Source of the DNA: Lactobacillus kullabergensis
Lineage (GTDB): Bacteria; Bacillota; Bacilli; Lactobacillales; Lactobacillaceae
Length of the DNA stretch: 64,000 nt
Assembly: GCF_000967195.1 (NCBI RefSeq)
Contig: NZ_KQ033871.1
Coordinates: forward strand, 591,735-655,734
Direction of reading: 5' to 3'
In this document: piece by piece, positions 47,438 through 56,615 of the stretch
How positions within the stretch are numbered: position 1 is the first letter of the stretch
Layout: each line of letters starts with the position of its first letter
Made by a program: the position numbers and the translations under genes
Notes under the pieces: generated by a model
Told to the model about the DNA's origin: nothing
The model's input: only the letters and a program-made list of their open reading frames with translations
The model's database searches: none

Positions 47438-50230
47438 TTAATCAACTGATTTTAAAGCTTCAAGCATATCAAGGTCTTTCAATTTTTTGTTAACAATAAA
47501 TCCAAGCACTATTGTAATGATACCGATAACTCCTAACGGCCACAGAAAACTTGAGACAGATAATGCCGGATTAAACATGACATTGTCAGGTGGCACCACG
47601 TAAAGAATATAGCGGTAAAGCAAATCTCCTGTTAGATAGCCGACTAAAATGCCAATACCTGTTAAAAGAATAGTTTCGCGATAAATATACATCGTGACTT
47701 CATTATCGTAGAAACCTAAAACTTTGATGGTTGAGAGTTCGCGAATTCTTTCAGCAATATTGATATTAGTCAAATTATATTGAATAACAATTGCTAGAAG
47801 TCCGGCAACTACTATCAAAACGACCATAATCAAGTTCAGAGACTTTACTACCACGTCCAGCTCTTGACTAATTGCAGTGTTTTGCACTACTCCTGCTACA
47901 CCATTGAGAGCCATAAACTGCGCAGCGATTTTTCTCGTGTTTTTGCGAGTGGAATTTTTTAAGTTAACAAGGTATGCATTTGACGTGAAGCGTTTGTTAA
48001 AAATTTTCTGATATTGCGTTTTGTTCATGAAGATGAAATGTCCCATGTACATTTCAGTGATGCCAGTTACCTTCATTTTCCTAGATTTATTATTCTTATC
48101 CGTTAGAGATATATAGTCACCTTTGTTCACTTTGAGCAATGTTGACAATCTTTCTGAAATAATAACCCCGTTGTTTGATAAGTGCAATGTCTGCTTGGTT
48201 TTACGATTATTTAAATGAACATAGTTCTTCAGTACCTTGCTAGAAGAAGGAGCAATTAAGGTAATATCTTGTGTATCACCAGTTTTACCAGCAGTTTTAG
48301 ACACTGACTCATAGTAAATTGGTGTTTCTGACTTAATACTGTCTTCTTTTAATTTGCTATTTAAAGCTTTGTGCTGATTGCTTGAAATACCAGGCTTCTG
48401 AGCGACGATCATGTTGTAGTGAATGAGATCATTAAATTGCCTGTTATTCATATTAGTAATCGAATTTTTTACAGCAAAGCCGGCAAAGAGCATAGTAGCG
48501 GCACCACAAACACCAAAAATAGTCATCTGCATGCGCTTTTTATAACGAAAAATATTACGGGCAGTAACTTTATGAGTAAAGCTGAGATGATTCCAAATAA
48601 AAGGTATTCTTTCCAGTAAGATTTTAGAACCTGCTGCAGGAGGCTTAGGTAGTAGTAATGCGGCCGGTTTTTCCCTAAATTCATTTTTAGCGGTCAAATA
48701 AGCGGGCAAAACGGAACTGATCCAAGATAGTATTAGAGCAATCAGACTGATTTGCCAGTGAAAGTGTAATTCAATTGGCGGTATCGTGATAGATTTGTAA
48801 TAGGCATGATAAACAATTTGCGGCATCAAAGTGTGTCCCAAATAAATGCCCAAAATAGTTCCGATTGTACCTGAAATAAAGCCATAAGCGATGAATTTAT
48901 TAATTATGACCTGATCATTATAGCCTAAGGCTTTCATTGTACCGGAATTGATTCTTTCTTCATCAATAAAGCGGTTCATTGTAGTAAAGGTAACTAGAGC
49001 CGCAACGAAGTATAGAAAAATCGGGAATACTTTAGCTAAATCTTCCACTACTTGCGCAACTGTTGTGTAAACTAAATTACCTTCACCGCCTGGTAGCTCG
49101 CGCCGATTGTATACGCTATAGCTTGGCAGAGCCAATTTCCGCAATTGCTTTTTAGCTTTTCTAATTTCTTCTTTGCCACTTTTAATTTTATTATTGGCTC
49201 TCGCAGATTTACGAGCAAAGATCTTTTTTTCTTGTTTTAATTTTTGCTCGCCTGCAGCAATTTCTTGCTGAGCCTGCTCTAGTTGTGATCTTGCAGCTTG
49301 TGGTAAATTAGCTCCAGCAGTTTCAGCCTGAGATATTTGCGCATTTAATTTACTTTTTTGGAAGATTAGTTGTTTTTCTGCGGAACTAATTTGCTCACTT
49401 GCAGTCTCTAATTTCTGCTCTGCTTGTTGAATTTTCTTTTCTTGAGGTGCAATTTTTTTGTTAGCAGCAGATAATATTCTTTTTTGCCTTTGACGTGCGG
49501 TGTTTTTCAGAGTATCTTGTAAAACTTTTTTATGGTGCTTAACTCTACTTGTATAGACTTTGCCGTAAGAGTCGAGGCCACGCAAGTCTTTATATCTTAG
49601 GTTGGCCACTGTATAAACCGTGTGATTAAAAGCATTAGGGCTGACTACTGCATAACCTTTAAGTTCTCCAGTACCACTGTTGCTTTGCCCTAAGTTTACA
49701 TTTGATAAAATTTGACTGGACCGAACGAAACCTGTAATTTTGAAGGTTTTTCGTTTTAGCAGAGTGCTTCCTAAAATATTCTTCTTTTCTGTAAAACTGA
49801 TATTTTGGCCAATTTTATATTTATGTGAATAATGGTCTGCCAAAGCAATTTCATTTGTTTTTACCGGCAAACGACCTTTACGCAATTCATATTTTCCTAC
49901 TGATTTTGGTTTTGAAAAAATACGAAAACTTTCCCGGCTATTTTTAATAACCGTATCTGTCATGTAGCCAAATTCAACGGACTGCAAACCTTTAGTTTGT
50001 TTGATTTTTTTTCTATCTTTTTGGTCTAAACCATAATTACAGATAACAGTCAGGTCAGCTGTATTTAGTTTTTGCGCATAGTGATTGCCGGTATCACGCA
50101 TATCAGGCCCTGTTACCATTAAACCAACTAAGGCAAATGCACCAATCATCATTAATCCCATGATGGAAATAAATTGTCCCTTAGTATGTTTAATTGATCG
50201 CCAAAAATCTTTCAGAATAACTTTATTCAT
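47438..50230 (-). CDS. FtsX-type ABC permease with long coiled coil
   Basis: 930 residues with two FtsX domains. One helix near the N-terminus, an extracytoplasmic domain, a long alanine/lysine/glutamine-rich coiled coil (about 245-365), three helices (about 395-520), a second extracytoplasmic part, and three C-terminal helices (about 795-915). This is the large MacB/YvrN-like peptide or envelope-stress exporter, with a coiled coil of unusual length. It forms an ABC complex with the ATPase encoded 12 bases upstream. Substrate and inducer unknown. Confidence 0.85.
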   Translation of the reverse strand: MNKVILKDFWRSIKHTKGQFISIMGLMMIGAFALVGLMVTGPDMRDTGNHYAQKLNTADLTVICNYGLDQKDRKKIKQTKGLQSVEFGYMTDTVIKNSRESFRIFSKPKSVGKYELRKGRLPVKTNEIALADHYSHKYKIGQNISFTEKKNILGSTLLKRKTFKITGFVRSSQILSNVNLGQSNSGTGELKGYAVVSPNAFNHTVYTVANLRYKDLRGLDSYGKVYTSRVKHHKKVLQDTLKNTARQRQKRILSAANKKIAPQEKKIQQAEQKLETASEQISSAEKQLIFQKSKLNAQISQAETAGANLPQAARSQLEQAQQEIAAGEQKLKQEKKIFARKSARANNKIKSGKEEIRKAKKQLRKLALPSYSVYNRRELPGGEGNLVYTTVAQVVEDLAKVFPIFLYFVAALVTFTTMNRFIDEERINSGTMKALGYNDQVIINKFIAYGFISGTIGTILGIYLGHTLMPQIVYHAYYKSITIPPIELHFHWQISLIALILSWISSVLPAYLTAKNEFREKPAALLLPKPPAAGSKILLERIPFIWNHLSFTHKVTARNIFRYKKRMQMTIFGVCGAATMLFAGFAVKNSITNMNNRQFNDLIHYNMIVAQKPGISSNQHKALNSKLKEDSIKSETPIYYESVSKTAGKTGDTQDITLIAPSSSKVLKNYVHLNNRKTKQTLHLSNNGVIISERLSTLLKVNKGDYISLTDKNNKSRKMKVTGITEMYMGHFIFMNKTQYQKIFNKRFTSNAYLVNLKNSTRKNTRKIAAQFMALNGVAGVVQNTAISQELDVVVKSLNLIMVVLIVVAGLLAIVIQYNLTNINIAERIRELSTIKVLGFYDNEVTMYIYRETILLTGIGILVGYLTGDLLYRYILYVVPPDNVMFNPALSVSSFLWPLGVIGIITIVLGFIVNKKLKDLDMLEALKSVD

Positions 50231-50242
50231 GATTAGCCTTTT

Positions 50243-50944
50243 CTACCATTTAACACTGGCAACATCTGCTGGATTCGTGTTCTCTTCAATTTGAGTAACT
50301 TTGCCGTCATGAAAGTGAATCACACGGTTTGCTAGGGGGGCTAAAGCACTGTTATGAGTAACTATGACTACTGTAGTGCCATTGTCACGACTCATATTGA
50401 TAATGGTTTGCAAAACACTTTTTCCAGTTTGATAATCAAGTGCACCAGTTGGTTCATCACAAAGCAAAATTTTAGGGTTTTTGGCAATTGCCCGAGCAAT
50501 TGCCACTCTTTGTTGTTCACCCCCTGAAAGTTCTGCAGGAAAATTATTAATGCGGTTTTTAAGACCAACATCTATCAAGGTTTTAACAGGATCAAGTGCA
50601 TCTGGAACTATTTCCGATGCCAATTCTACGTTTTCTCTTGCTGTTAGGTTTTGAATTAAATTATAAAATTGAAAAACAAAACCAATGTCAGTGCGGCGAT
50701 AGCCAGTTAATTGTCTTTTATTGTATTTGGCAATATTTTTGCCATCAATAATAACATCCCCGGAACTATTAGTATCCATTCCGCCCAAAATATTTAAAAT
50801 CGTGGATTTACCTGCTCCTGATGCACCTAAAATAATAGCCAATTCACCTTTTTCCACGGTAAAACTGACATCATTATTGGCTAATATTTCAGTATCTCCA
50901 GTTTGATAGCGTTTGTAGTTGTGTCTTACGTCAATATAACTCAT
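50243..50944 (-). CDS. LolD/MacB-type ABC ATPase
   Basis: 233 residues: Walker [11 protein letters not shown]-loop, signature LSGGEQQR, Walker [13 protein letters not shown]. It is the ATPase of the FtsX permease encoded downstream, with which it forms an operon. No adjacent two-component system is present, although such exporters often have one. Confidence 0.93.
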   Translation of the reverse strand: MSYIDVRHNYKRYQTGDTEILANNDVSFTVEKGELAIILGASGAGKSTILNILGGMDTNSSGDVIIDGKNIAKYNKRQLTGYRRTDIGFVFQFYNLIQNLTARENVELASEIVPDALDPVKTLIDVGLKNRINNFPAELSGGEQQRVAIARAIAKNPKILLCDEPTGALDYQTGKSVLQTIINMSRDNGTTVVIVTHNSALAPLANRVIHFHDGKVTQIEENTNPADVASVKW

Positions 50945-50990
50945 GAAAATCTGTCCTTATTGATTTTAAAATAACTGATATAAACTTATT

Positions 50991-51803
50991 TTAATCTAGA
51001 AAACTTTCTAATACTTGTAAAACGCCCATGTCATTATTTGATGGTGCTTCATATTTTGCAATCTTTTTAAGTTTTTCATGACCGTTTTTCATCGCATAAC
51101 TGTACCCAGCCAATTCAATCATTTCACGGTCATTCATGCCATCTCCAAACGCTATGAGTTCTTCTGGCTTAACATTAAAATACCTCAAAAAATATTTAAT
51201 GCCTTGCCCTTTATTAACATTGTTGGGCATAACGTCAATATTATCGAAACCACTGGTAGTACAGTGAATATGTTCAGGGTTTGTTTGATTGAACTTTTTT
51301 TCTAGTTCGCCAGCGAGCTTGGAAGAACAGTTTAGAGTTAGCTTTGTTAAACTATCGCTTGTAGGGATATCAACTAATTTGGCAATCTCGACTACATTGG
51401 GGTAAAAGAAATGCATCATATTTTTGAATTGAGTCGGGGCTTTTTTGTTAATATAAGAATGATCTAATCCACTAGCAGCAATATGTACTTGTGGATAATT
51501 ATTTTCAATAAAACTGATCAGTTTAATACCCGTTTTATAGGTAAAAACGTGACGAACAATTATTTTATTGTCTTGAGTGAGAATTGAACCATTATCAGCT
51601 ACAATATCAATTCTGTCCAAGAAATCAAAGAAATCTTGGCGCAAACGTGATAATGGTCTGCCACTGGAAACAATAAAATGAACGTGGTGTTGCCTCAATT
51701 TAGTTAAAACTTTTTCAAAGCGTTGATGATCATATTGTTTGTCATCATTTTCAAAAGTACCGTCCATGTCTACTGCTACAGCTTTAAAGGGAATATGTGT
51801 CAT
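50991..51803 (-). CDS. Cof-type HAD phosphatase
   Basis: 270 residues: DMDGTF, SSGRPLSR, a C2 cap (about 80-190) and GDGMNDREM. DMDGTFEN is unusual in having Asn where other copies have Leu-Leu, but the acid nucleophile is intact. Its ATG has AAGGAG before it. It lies 46 bases upstream of the ATPase gene on the same strand, so it could be co-transcribed with the FtsX system. Substrate unknown. Confidence 0.88.
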   Translation of the reverse strand: MTHIPFKAVAVDMDGTFENDDKQYDHQRFEKVLTKLRQHHVHFIVSSGRPLSRLRQDFFDFLDRIDIVADNGSILTQDNKIIVRHVFTYKTGIKLISFIENNYPQVHIAASGLDHSYINKKAPTQFKNMMHFFYPNVVEIAKLVDIPTSDSLTKLTLNCSSKLAGELEKKFNQTNPEHIHCTTSGFDNIDVMPNNVNKGQGIKYFLRYFNVKPEELIAFGDGMNDREMIELAGYSYAMKNGHEKLKKIAKYEAPSNNDMGVLQVLESFLD

Positions 51804-51899
51804 TTTAATCTCCTTAATATAAGTTCTCAGGTATATTATATAGTAATTATTGTCAGGTTTAACTCCAGATATTCATTAATTTAAAAGCAAAATAAAAGC

Positions 51900-51935
51900 A
51901 AAAGCAGAAATGTTATTAGCAACATTCCTGCTTTT
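51900..51935 (-). terminator. Terminator of the second permease gene
   Basis: AAAGCAG-AATGTT and AACATT-CTGCTTT arms around ATTAGC; T-rich on the minus strand. Confidence 0.8.
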
Positions 51936-51943
51936 ATCTATAT

Positions 51944-53602
51944 TTATTTAGTTGTAATGGGTTTTCTTTTGCCAACTAGCCAGCAGATTAAAATTGCGAA
52001 TACTGTTTCGATAAGAATCAAAAAGATATTTATACCAATTTTTACCTGACCAAAATTAATGACCGCATTATTAAATAAAGCATTTTTTTCGCCTAAATAA
52101 AGGTCAAAGATAATTGAACCAATGATTAAGATGAACATAGTGATCCACTGTTTGCGGTTAAATGCAATGCCATACTCTTCTTCACGATGTCTGATGCTTG
52201 GTAATATCACACCTAAGCCAATTAAAACAATAATGGCAATTATGTTGATGATTAGTTCATACCACCAATAACCGCTGAATTTTTTAATATCTTGTGGTGC
52301 AATGCCTAAAATAGTAGCTGCAGCAGTAACTATTAATAAAAATAGTCCTGCAAGATATCCTAATTTATCGTTTTTAATAAAGACATAGTCTGAAGTAAAC
52401 TTTTTAGAATTTTTCCTAATTTGCATGAATGAGAAAAATATCCAGCAAGTTACTCCTGGTGAGATGATGCCATTTAAGTTCAATAGCCAATTAAAAATGT
52501 CGTTCATGTCTGGTAAAAAGATACCTAAGAGCATGATAAATGCTGATAAAGAAACGGTTAATACGTAGCCATTGATAGGAAGGCCGTTTTTATCTTTTTT
52601 CTGTAAAAATTTAGGCATGTACTTATCACCAGTATCGGAAATAAGCATTCTGGTCATGGCGTCAAGCAGCACTGCTAATAAAGCAGCGTTGTAGAAAACA
52701 GAAGTCCAAGCCCATACATAAAGCAAAGTTTTGCCCCAACCGTATTGATGCCCAACCATATCAAAGACATAGTATGCACCATTCATTTTTAAATCGTTTG
52801 GAATATGATAACTGTTGAAATATATTCCCAGAGCAAATGAACCGAAAACTGTTAAAAAAATAGTCATTAAGGCAAGTGCGATCATGGCTTTAGGAAAGTC
52901 AGACTTAGGCTTTTTCATTTTGGTTACATAAGGAGCAACAAGTTCACAGCCATTTAAGGCATAAATGAGCATTGCGATAGTTGTCCAATAATGCATGTCA
53001 AACTTGGGAATTAATGTCCGCCAGGTAAATGGCTGTGTAGCCATATGACCACCTGATTTTGCCAGTCCTAGAAATGCCAGGAAAACAAACATCAGGGTCA
53101 TAATAAGCATGAGTCCACCACCAATAGTGGATAAGACTTCCATTGAGTGAGAAAAATAATGTTCAACAATAATGAAAATAATAAACATGGCAAATGTCAT
53201 TAAAGCAAATTTTGTGTTAGAGATTTGACTTTGAAACTTTTCCGAACCTGTCAGTGCCCAGCCAATGTCAACGATAATTTCATTAGCAGAATCAACAGCA
53301 TAGGGAATAGAAGCAGCCCAATAAGTCCAGGCAGTAAAATATCCCAGAAATTCGCCATTAGTCCCACGAACCCAAGATGATAAGCCTCCACCTTCATGAT
53401 TGAAAACGGATCCCAGTTGTCCAACCATTAAAGAATAAGGAATAACATAGAATAAACACATGATAATCCAGGAAGTAACAACTGGCATTCCTTGATTTTG
53501 GAAGTTGTACATTATATCGTCTAACCCAATAACGGTGCAAAAAGCCATTAAGGTTAAAACGGGCCAAGAAATATATTTTTTGTTTGAATTTATTTCTTCC
53601 AC
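51944..53602 (-). CDS. APC-superfamily amino acid permease, long form
   Basis: 552 residues and about 14 helices, two more than the permease at 4552. Shared features are PYSLMVGQLGSVF, the GGGLSSWV stretch and an APYVTKMKKP loop. The extra C-terminal helices (after about 470) are not present in the short one. It belongs to the glutamate/GABA antiporter-like branch; substrate unknown. Single gene with its own terminator, and divergent from yebC. Confidence 0.85.
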   Translation of the reverse strand: MEEINSNKKYISWPVLTLMAFCTVIGLDDIMYNFQNQGMPVVTSWIIMCLFYVIPYSLMVGQLGSVFNHEGGGLSSWVRGTNGEFLGYFTAWTYWAASIPYAVDSANEIIVDIGWALTGSEKFQSQISNTKFALMTFAMFIIFIIVEHYFSHSMEVLSTIGGGLMLIMTLMFVFLAFLGLAKSGGHMATQPFTWRTLIPKFDMHYWTTIAMLIYALNGCELVAPYVTKMKKPKSDFPKAMIALALMTIFLTVFGSFALGIYFNSYHIPNDLKMNGAYYVFDMVGHQYGWGKTLLYVWAWTSVFYNAALLAVLLDAMTRMLISDTGDKYMPKFLQKKDKNGLPINGYVLTVSLSAFIMLLGIFLPDMNDIFNWLLNLNGIISPGVTCWIFFSFMQIRKNSKKFTSDYVFIKNDKLGYLAGLFLLIVTAAATILGIAPQDIKKFSGYWWYELIINIIAIIVLIGLGVILPSIRHREEEYGIAFNRKQWITMFILIIGSIIFDLYLGEKNALFNNAVINFGQVKIGINIFLILIETVFAILICWLVGKRKPITTK

Positions 53603-53741
53603 TAAAGTTCTCTCCTTTGAAAAACAACTAATGTTTTTATTTTACTAATTAAATAAAAGGATGACCAGAGGCTAGATAAACTTATTTTAATGAAAGCACA
53701 TTCATATTTAATTAAAAAAGCGGGAGAAATAGTTGCTTGTA

Positions 53742-53770
53742 TTGAAATTTATGGTCCTCTGCGGTAAGAT
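53742..53770 (+). promoter_or_regulatory. Promoter of yebC
   Basis: TTGAAA at 53742-53747, 17 bases, TAAGAT at 53765-53770. Confidence 0.65.
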
Positions 53771-53809
53771 AATATCGTTAATAATGAGAAAAGAAAGAAG
53801 GATTCTTAA

Positions 53810-54538
53810 ATGTCAGGACACTCAAAATGGCACAATATTCAAGGCCGCAAGAATGCACAAGACGCAAAGAGGGGTAAGATTTTCCAAAAATTATCTCGTG
53901 AAATTTACATGGCTGCAAAGAACGGTGGTCCTGACCCTTCCGGAAATCCTAACTTGCGTATGGTAATGGACAAGGCTCATGCTAACAATATGCCTAAGTC
54001 GAATATTGACCGTGCTATTAAAAAGGCAGAGGGCAATTCAGAAGAGCATTATGATGAAATCACTTATGAAGGATACGCACCAGGTGGTGTAGCTATCTTT
54101 GTTGAAGCATTAACTGATAATAAGAATCGGACTGCTTCTGCTGTAAGAGTTGCTTTCACCAGAAATGGTGGTTCTTTAGGAGCAACTGGTTCTGTTGCTT
54201 ATATGTTCAATCGTAAAGGTTATATTGTCATTGACCGCACAACTACTGATGCTGATGAAGATCAGATGTTACTTGACGTAATGGATGCTGGTGGAGATGA
54301 CTTGCAAACCAGCGATGATGCTTATGAAATTTATACAGATCCAAAACAATTTGCGCAGGTTCGTGATGCACTCGAAAAAGATGGCTATAAGTTAGCCAAC
54401 GCAGAATTGACAATGATACCTGAAAACACAACACCTGTTCCAGAGGATAAAAAAGAGCAATTTGACCATTTAGTTGATGCTCTGGAAGATGATGATGATG
54501 TTCAGAATGTTTATACGGCTGCAGCTGACGAAGAATAA
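53810..54538 (+). CDS. yebC: YebC/PmpR-family regulator
   Basis: 242 residues: [35 protein letters not shown] and the acidic C-terminal [16 protein letters not shown] are the family signature. Members bind DNA or, as recently shown, rescue ribosomes stalled on proline runs. In related lactobacilli the comG operon follows directly; here about 2 kb with an XRE gene and non-coding DNA are in between. Confidence 0.95.
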   Translation: MSGHSKWHNIQGRKNAQDAKRGKIFQKLSREIYMAAKNGGPDPSGNPNLRMVMDKAHANNMPKSNIDRAIKKAEGNSEEHYDEITYEGYAPGGVAIFVEALTDNKNRTASAVRVAFTRNGGSLGATGSVAYMFNRKGYIVIDRTTTDADEDQMLLDVMDAGGDDLQTSDDAYEIYTDPKQFAQVRDALEKDGYKLANAELTMIPENTTPVPEDKKEQFDHLVDALEDDDDVQNVYTAAADEE

Positions 54539-54558
54539 GAAAAATCTTATTTGATTGT

Positions 54559-54599
54559 TTCTCCAGAATTGATTAGTCAATTCTGGAGAATTTTTTTAC
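54559..54599. terminator. Bidirectional terminator between yebC and xre
   Basis: TTCTCCAGAATTGA / TCAATTCTGGAGAA perfect arms with TTAG loop and seven T. Confidence 0.93.
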
Positions 54600-54941
54600 T
54601 TAATTTTCGGAAGCTTTAGTTTTTTCTGCGCGATCTTCTTCCATAATAAAACGGAGCATGTTGACATATTTTTCAGGTACATGTTGACCTTCATATAATA
54701 ACTGAACATTTTTATTAGCTATATCCAGGCAGTCTTTTTTATTACTACCTTTTTCTTGACCTAATAAATAATCAGTAGAAACGTTCAGTTCTCGAGCTAC
54801 CTTAGTCAAAGATTCCGTGGAAGGTTTAATAGTTTTCCACCTATAAATACTATTTTCACCAATTTTGGCTTTTCTAGCAAGTTCTTTAATAGACATGCCA
54901 TGTTTTTTAGCGGTATCAAAAATACGCGAATATACATTCAT
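54600..54941 (-). CDS. XRE-family DNA-binding regulator
   Basis: 113 residues: a Cro/C1-type helix-turn-helix in 10-65 (MSIKELARKAKIGENSIYRWKTIKPSTESLTKVARELNVSTDYLLG), then a charged C-terminal part without recognised domain. It is transcribed away from an outward promoter at 54987. Between the two lies CACAAAT-gattgt-ATTTGTG, the expected site for this protein. It resembles phage or toxin-antitoxin regulators, but no phage gene or toxin is visible. Confidence 0.85.
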   Translation of the reverse strand: MNVYSRIFDTAKKHGMSIKELARKAKIGENSIYRWKTIKPSTESLTKVARELNVSTDYLLGQEKGSNKKDCLDIANKNVQLLYEGQHVPEKYVNMLRFIMEEDRAEKTKASEN

Positions 54942-54965
54942 TCAAATTCTTCCTTAAAAAAGTAT

Positions 54966-54985
54966 CACAAATGATTGTATTTGTG
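54966..54985. promoter_or_regulatory. Inverted-repeat operator of the XRE regulator
   Basis: CACAAAT-gattgt-ATTTGTG, perfect seven-base arms, 25 bases upstream of the xre start and one base from the -35 of the opposite promoter. A related half site, AGTATCAC with TTGTG, recurs at about 55113-55125. Confidence 0.65.
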
Positions 54986-54986
54986 C

Positions 54987-55015
54987 TTGACCGCTATCAT
55001 AAATGGTAATATAAT
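54987..55015 (+). promoter_or_regulatory. Near-consensus outward promoter
   Basis: TTGACC at 54987-54992, exactly 17 bases, TATAAT at 55010-55015. It is among the strongest promoters in the window and leads away from xre into DNA without a gene. Confidence 0.75.
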
Positions 55016-55021
55016 AAAAGC

Positions 55022-55100
55022 ATCCACATAGTGGTCGGCATGATTTTTATCATCGTGTTAACTAATTTAGTAGTCTGCGTTCAACATCGACTACTTTTTT
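55022..55100 (+). ncRNA. Candidate small RNA of about 80 nt
   Basis: Begins about seven bases after the promoter's -10 box and ends in the hairpin AGTAGTC ... GACTACT followed by six T. Inside are CCAC-ATA-GTGG and a CATGA/TCATCGTG stem. A 24-codon hydrophobic frame at 55040 runs past the terminator, so a non-coding RNA is more likely. Its control by the XRE protein is inferred. Confidence 0.5.
55069..55100 (+). terminator. Terminator of the candidate small RNA
   Basis: AGTAGTC / GACTACT arms around a 13-base loop and six T. Confidence 0.75.
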
Positions 55101-55324
55101 ATATACTTATATAGTATCACTTGTGGTAGTAGAAAAAGCAATATCAAATGTTGCAATTAAAAAAAACGGGAGGTTAGTAGTAGCCCAAATAAAATATGTT
55201 CAATGAAAATGTTCATATTTAATAATATCTGGGGCAAAGAAAAAATTTTTAGTAGATTTTACTTCTTTGTTAATGATATATACAAAGAGACAAAATAGCA
55301 ATAAAAAATGTTTTATTGCAATGT

Positions 55325-55460
55325 ATTGATTAGCAATCACAACTAATGGATTTTTACATATTCTTTTTACCTAGCATATAATTTTTGAATTGTAAGAATT
55401 CTAATAGTTGGCTTAGGCTGTAATCAGGTTATTTGATTACAACTTAGATTGCTAATCAAT
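55325..55460. repeat. Perfect 14-bp inverted repeats enclosing a promoter
   Basis: ATTGATTAGCAATC (55325-55338) and GATTGCTAATCAAT (55447-55460) are exact inverted copies 108 bases apart. Between them is TTTACA (55353-55358), 18 bases, TATAAT (55377-55382), and a TGTAATCA / TGATTACA hairpin. Promoter between inverted repeats is the layout of an invertible switch, but no invertase is seen here; it may equally be a small mobile-element relic or RNA structure. Confidence 0.5.
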
Positions 55461-56070
55461 ATTTTATCAAAAAATATTATATATGTATTTATTATAGCTA
55501 AAATTTATCAGTCTCTTTTTTATAACACCTATAACGGTAGATGATAAGGTAAAAATTTGGGAATAAAGAGACATTAAGATGCTAACTTCATTAAAAATTG
55601 AATGCTATGAAAAAATGAAACTTGAAAGAGTGGATTAACTTTTTTGGCGTAATAACCGATGATGGGTTTAATTTTTAAGTGAAGTTTATAGATACATATA
55701 GGAAAAATGTAAAATTAAGTTAATGATAAAATTGTCTTTTGTTTTTGGTTAAAATTAATAATAAAATAATATATTTTTAAATATTAATGAATAGTTTGCC
55801 ATAATGAAAAATTGAAAATTGGGGATAACCCTATTTACCTTTTGATAATACTTAAATAATGGGTTTAATAAAAAACTTATATGCAAGCTGCGCTAACTTA
55901 TATTATTATGAAAAATTGGTAATTGAGACTACAAAAAAGACTTGAATCTGACAGAGTTTTTTCTTTAACTCAGTTAAAAACCAATAGTAATTTTAATTTA
56001 AGAACAAAAATTTATTGCTTTTTGACTTAATTATGCTTACCTCTGAAATTATTAAATAGAAAGGGGAGTG

Positions 56071-56172
56071 ATGCCAATAAGTTTCAACCTTAAATATCAA
56101 CTCATTATCTGTGAAGATCTAATTTTATTATTCCTAGTGTTTATTCATATAATAAAAAATTTTTCTATCTAA
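56071..56172 (+). CDS. Possible small hydrophobic peptide
   Basis: 33 codons beginning MPISFNLKYQ with AAGGGGAG just upstream, then a hydrophobic C-terminal half (LILLFLVFIHIIKN). A single-helix membrane peptide is possible. It lies in otherwise non-coding DNA, and such frames arise by chance in AT-rich sequence, so confidence is low. Confidence 0.25.
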   Translation: MPISFNLKYQLIICEDLILLFLVFIHIIKNFSI

Positions 56173-56221
56173 ATAAGTATGTTTTTAAAATCGCAGTAAG
56201 AATAGGTATTTAATGGATTAA

Positions 56222-56245
56222 AGCAACACGAAAGTGTTGTTTTTT
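56222..56245 (+). terminator. GAAA-loop terminator
   Basis: GCAACAC-GAAA-GTGTTGT, a compact hairpin with a stable tetraloop and a run of T. It shows that something is transcribed from the left. Confidence 0.85.
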
Positions 56246-56322
56246 GTTTGAAACAAACACTCAAAACCAAACATTTTTCTCTATTTCATTATATAAGAAT
56301 TGCAAAAGAGGTGGCGGAAAAT

Positions 56323-56496
56323 ATGGCTATAATTGGACTTGACCATTTAGTACTTACAGTTAAAGCTACAAGTAACTTAATAGGGACAAAATTTCTGAAA
56401 CCTTTTATCCTCCAAGTAGTAATGCAAAATCTAACAGATGAACAGTTAAAAAAGGAATCTGGGAAATATGTTGACTATTTTTTAAGCAACAAATAA
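56323..56496 (+). CDS. Small ORF, possible truncated VOC (glyoxalase-like) protein
   Basis: 57 residues from ATG 56323, which follows GAGGTGG; the frame is open from 56248 without a ribosome site. The start MAIIGLDHLVLTVK is the usual opening of VOC/glyoxalase-fold proteins (xxLDHxVLxVxD), but the rest does not continue that fold and ends in ESGKYVDYFLSNK. It may be a fusion or remnant of a lost gene. It lies just before comGA. Confidence 0.35.
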   Translation: MAIIGLDHLVLTVKATSNLIGTKFLKPFILQVVMQNLTDEQLKKESGKYVDYFLSNK

Positions 56497-56523
56497 CTTT
56501 CTTTCTCATAGTTATTTTTAGCT

Positions 56524-56552
56524 AAGCTCAAACAATTGTGCGAGCTTTTTTT
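56524..56552 (+). terminator. Terminator before comGA
   Basis: AAGCTC / GAGCTT arms around a 12-base loop and seven T. It isolates the accessory interval from the comG operon. Confidence 0.75.
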
Positions 56553-56615
56553 GTTATGTGAGAAAAATTCTTTTTTTTGCGTAATTAATAATGGAAGCAA
56601 GATGAGGAGGTTTTT

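Larger units (their letters stand above)
55389..56245 (+). ncRNA. Candidate long non-coding transcript
   Basis: From the promoter at 55353 to the terminator at 56222-56245 there are about 850 nt with no ORF of more than 33 codons on the + strand. Inverted repeats inside include GTCTCTTT and AAAGAGAC and the stems at 55419. The length is like that of large structured RNAs (ROOL, GOLLD) known in Lactobacillales, but I could not recognise their motifs. Decayed DNA is the alternative. Confidence 0.3.

Noticed and set aside
55040..55114. 24-codon hydrophobic ORF inside the candidate small RNA
   Set aside because: It has no clear ribosome site and runs past the terminator of its own transcript.
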